Below, one piece after another: positions 61,148 through 64,000 of a stretch of 64,000 bases of DNA. Position numbers and translations under genes: made by a program. The stretch is taken from positions 1-64,000 of the forward strand of contig CANQQU010000002.1 of assembly GCA_947626085.1 (NCBI GenBank). The letters are read 5' to 3'. The notes under the pieces are model-generated. The model saw only the letters and a program-made list of their open reading frames with translations. It did no database searches and was not told the origin of the DNA. Each line of letters opens with the position of its first letter. The first letter of the stretch is position 1. This DNA comes from an uncultured Oscillospiraceae bacterium (lineage in GTDB: Bacteria; Bacillota; Clostridia; Oscillospirales; Oscillospiraceae).

Positions 61148-62480
61148 GCTTCCACTCCCGGTCGGTGAACAGGCCGTACTGGGGCAGCCACTGGAGGCGC
61201 ACCGTTCCGGTCTCGCCGTGGCGGTTCTTGGAGATCAGCAGCTCCGCCACGTTTTTATCCTCGGTATTCTCGTTATAGTATTCGTCCCGGTAGAGGAACA
61301 GCACCTCATCGGCGTCCTGCTCGATGGCTCCGGATTCCCGCAGGTCCGACAGAATGGGCCGCTTGTCCTGGCGGCTCTCTACTGCCCGGGACAGCTGGCT
61401 CAGGCAGATCACCGGCACGTTCAGCTCCTTGGCCATGATCTTCAGGGCCCGGGAGATCTCCCCCACCACCGTGACCCGGTTTTCTCCGCTATTGCTCCGG
61501 CCGTAGCCGGACCCGGTCATCAGCTGGAGATAGTCGATGATCACCAGGCCCAGGTTGTCCAGCCGGCGGCACTTGGCGTTCATCTCCGCCACGGTGATGC
61601 TGGGATTGTCGTCCACCCGGATGTCTGTCTGGCTCAGGGCGGCAGAGGCCATGCACAGCTGGCTCCACTCCTCCTCCGACAGCTTGCCGGTGGCGATCTT
61701 CTGGCTGTTGACAAAGCTCTCGCTGGACATGAGCTTCATGGCCAGCTGCTCCCGGGACATTTCCAGGGAGAAGAAAGCCACGGTCTTCTGATATTTTTTG
61801 GCCACGTTCAGGCACAGATTCAGCGCCAGGGTGGTCTTGCCCATGGCGGGCCGGGCCGCCAGCAGCACCAGATCCGAGGGATTTAAGCCGTTGATCTTGC
61901 TGTCCAGATCCTTGAGACCCGTGGACAGCCCAGGAAAATCCGCGTCGGACCGGCTCAGCTCCGCCAAGCGGTCAAACACCTTGTGGAGGATCACCCCGAT
62001 TGGCTCCAGGGAATCCCCCCGCTCCCCCTTCCGCAGGGCGTAGATCTTCTTTTCCGCGCTCTCCAAAATCTCCGACGGGGTGCCCACCTGGGAGTAGACC
62101 GTCTCGGAAATGTCCGCCGCCGCCTGCCCCAGGGCCCGCAGCATGGCCTTGTCCCGGACGATGCCGGCATAGCGCACCGCGTTGGCGGCGGTGGGGGTGA
62201 TCTCCATCAGCTGGCGCACATAGTCCCTGGATTCCTCCCGGTAGAGGCCCAGCTCCCGCAGCTTGTCCAGCACCGTCACCGGGTCGATGGTCTGGGAGAA
62301 GTTGAACATGGTGTAGATCGCGGTGTAGAGGTCCCGGTTCTGCTGGAGATAAAAGTCCTCCGGACGGAGAATCCCGATCACATCCGTCAGGCACTGGCTG
62401 TCGATCAAAATAGAGCCCAGCACCGCCTGCTCCGCCTCCAACGACTGAGGCTGCTGCTTCAGGGAAAGTTCCTCGTCCAT
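61137..62480 (-). CDS. dnaB: Replicative DNA helicase
   Basis: PQSLEAEQAVLGSILID; LVLLAARPAMGKTTLALNLC; VIIDYLQLM; LSQLSRAVESRQDKRPILSDLRESGAIEQDADEVLFLYRDEYY. No intein evident. Confidence 0.98.
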   Translation of the reverse strand: MDEELSLKQQPQSLEAEQAVLGSILIDSQCLTDVIGILRPEDFYLQQNRDLYTAIYTMFNFSQTIDPVTVLDKLRELGLYREESRDYVRQLMEITPTAANAVRYAGIVRDKAMLRALGQAAADISETVYSQVGTPSEILESAEKKIYALRKGERGDSLEPIGVILHKVFDRLAELSRSDADFPGLSTGLKDLDSKINGLNPSDLVLLAARPAMGKTTLALNLCLNVAKKYQKTVAFFSLEMSREQLAMKLMSSESFVNSQKIATGKLSEEEWSQLCMASAALSQTDIRVDDNPSITVAEMNAKCRRLDNLGLVIIDYLQLMTGSGYGRSNSGENRVTVVGEISRALKIMAKELNVPVICLSQLSRAVESRQDKRPILSDLRESGAIEQDADEVLFLYRDEYYNENTEDKNVAELLISKNRHGETGTVRLQWLPQYGLFTDREWKHAE

Positions 62481-62506
62481 GAGTTTTCTCCTCTCTGTCT
62501 AACGAA

Positions 62507-62953
62507 TTATGCCTCTTGGATCTTCACCGTCAGCGGGGCCGTGATCTCATATCCCAAGCGGCACTGGACGGTATAGGTGCCCACGTTTTTGATGGTCTCG
62601 GAAATCAAAATCTTCCGCCGGTCCAGCCGCACGCCGGTGGCGGCGAAGAGGGCGTCGGCGATCTCCTGGCTGGTGACGGAACCGAACAGCCGCCCGGCGC
62701 CGCCGCCCTTGGCGGTGACGGTGACGGTCATCTCCCGCAGCTTCTTGGAAAGCGCCATGGCCTCCGCCTTCTCCCGGGCCGCCTTCTCGGCGGCGGCCTT
62801 GTCGTTCATCCGCATGGTGTTGATGGCGTCGGGGGTGGCCTCCATGGCAATTTTCCGGGGCAGCATATAGTTCCGGGCGTAGCCGTCGGAAACCTCCAGC
62901 AGCTGTCCCTTCTTGCCCTTGCCGTGGACGTCCTGAAGCAAAATCACTTTCAT
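62507..62953 (-). CDS. rplI: 50S ribosomal protein L9
   Basis: [40 protein letters not shown]. Confidence 0.98.
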   Translation of the reverse strand: MKVILLQDVHGKGKKGQLLEVSDGYARNYMLPRKIAMEATPDAINTMRMNDKAAAEKAAREKAEAMALSKKLREMTVTVTAKGGGAGRLFGSVTSQEIADALFAATGVRLDRRKILISETIKNVGTYTVQCRLGYEITAPLTVKIQEA

Positions 62954-62965
62954 GAATTTCTCCTC

Positions 62966-64000
62966 CTATTCGCTTTCGTAATACTGGTCGATGGAGGCCA
63001 CCAGCCGGTCCAGGGCCTCCTTCACCGTGACGTTTTTGATCTGGGCGCCGGCGGTGGCGGCGTTGCCGCCGCCCCCCAGAGGCTCCAGAATCATCTGCAT
63101 ATTGGCTCTGCCAATACTCCGGGCAGAAATGATCACCTGGTTGTCATCCGGGTACAGCACAAACGAAGCGCTGATGCCGGAAATGTTCAGCAGCTCGTCC
63201 GCCGCCTGGGCCGCCAGGACCCGAGAGGTGCCCGTGTTCAGCGCGGCAATGGCGATCTCCTTCCGGTACATCCGGGCGGAGCGGATGATCTGGTACTTGG
63301 CCATGGTCTCCTGGAAGTCGTTCTGCAAAAGCATCTTGACCTCCACCGGGTCCGCCCCCAGCTGCCGCAGATATGCCGCCGCCTCGAAGGTCCGTTCGCC
63401 GGTGCGGACATGGAAGCTCTTGGTGTCCAAAAAGATGCCGGAGAGCAGGCTCTTGGCCTCGATGGGCAGAACGTCCGTCTTCTCCACCGCGTATTCCAGC
63501 AGCTCCGTCACCAGCTCCGAGGCGGAGGAGGCGTAAGGCTCATGAAAGTTTACCACCACTGGGTTGATATAATCCGCCGCGCGGCGGTGATGATCCACCA
63601 CACAGACCCTGGAAACCGCCTCCAAAAGGGGTTTGCACTCCACCTGGTCCGGGCGGTTGGTGTCCACCACCACCAATGTGGAGTGGCTGTCCGCCAGCAC
63701 CATGGCCTCCTGGCTGGAGATGAACACGTCCTTATATTCCGGCACACGGCCTAGCTCCTCCAGGAGCCGTTTGGAAGCGTTCCGGTCCAGGTCCAGGACA
63801 ATATAGCCCTTTTTTCCCTTCTTGCGGCACATACAGTTGACGCCCACAGCGGCGCCGACCGCGTCCATGTCCGCGTTCCAGTGGCCCATGATGAATACCT
63901 TGCTGCTCTGGCCGATGAGCTCCATCAGGGAGTTGGCGGTGACCCGGCTGCGGACCTTGCTCCGATGGTCCGCCTCCTTGGTGCGGCCGCCGTAGAAGGT
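62966..64000 (-). CDS. gdpP: DHH-family phosphoesterase, GdpP-type c-di-AMP phosphodiesterase; N-terminus beyond the window
   Basis: VFIMGHWNADMDAVGAAVGVNCMCRKKG; VVDHHRRAADYINPVVVNFHEPYASSASELVTELLEY; frame open to 64000 (TFYGGRTKEADHRSKVRSRVTANSL…). Confidence 0.92.
   Translation of the reverse strand, partial: TFYGGRTKEADHRSKVRSRVTANSLMELIGQSSKVFIMGHWNADMDAVGAAVGVNCMCRKKGKKGYIVLDLDRNASKRLLEELGRVPEYKDVFISSQEAMVLADSHSTLVVVDTNRPDQVECKPLLEAVSRVCVVDHHRRAADYINPVVVNFHEPYASSASELVTELLEYAVEKTDVLPIEAKSLLSGIFLDTKSFHVRTGERTFEAAAYLRQLGADPVEVKMLLQNDFQETMAKYQIIRSARMYRKEIAIAALNTGTSRVLAAQAADELLNISGISASFVLYPDDNQVIISARSIGRANMQMILEPLGGGGNAATAGAQIKNVTVKEALDRLVASIDQYYESE

Noticed and set aside
57413-61168. 1251-aa plus-strand ORF
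   Set aside because: Antisense to ftsH, hpt and tilS, all unambiguous. Long open shadow frames are expected in GC-rich genes; composition (Gly/His/Pro/Gln-rich) is typical of antisense translation.

Overview
The window is a high-GC, sporulating-clostridium-type chromosome segment, probably Oscillospirales. That placement is inferred from SpoIIP, an IspH-ribosomal S1 fusion, ECF/anti-sigma style genes and general gene content, not from any search. About 95% is dense housekeeping backbone. On the minus strand this includes ApbE, an rRNA methyltransferase, GluQRS, a two-subunit fumarase, GlmS, a DprA-like protein, a DEAD-box helicase, IspH-S1, Cmk, dnaG with two sigma-like genes, Dgt, HflX, RpmE, AckA, SpoIIP, TadA, RlmD, and ftsH-hpt-tilS-dnaB-rplI-gdpP. 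On the plus strand it includes two D,D-carboxypeptidases, an SLC13/ArsB-like permease, a GalK-like kinase, Tmk, MltG, U32 peptidase, BirA, ECF sigma, TmcAL, SPFH, RsmG, a radical SAM activase and a polar amino-acid ABC transporter. Two tRNAs are supported: Val-GAC (minus) and Leu-CAG (plus). The first ~3 kb is a lower-GC accessory patch abutting the 3' end of tRNA-Val. It holds an IS256-type transposase fragment joined to a truncated AAA/OLD-like ATPase gene, a class II Fic protein with a double inverted-repeat operator, and a single-ORF IS3-family transposase. The most interesting candidates are: (i) an SPFH + ribbon-helix-helix (Arc-like) operon whose promoter -10 lies inside a perfect 17-bp-arm palindrome; (ii) a micro-operon of zinc-ribbon, coiled-coil and sigma-region-4-only small ORFs behind a near-consensus promoter; (iii) a divergent second sigma-like gene translationally coupled to dnaG-rpoD; (iv) the Fic gene with four repeated operator half-sites. 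No CRISPR array or rRNA was seen.
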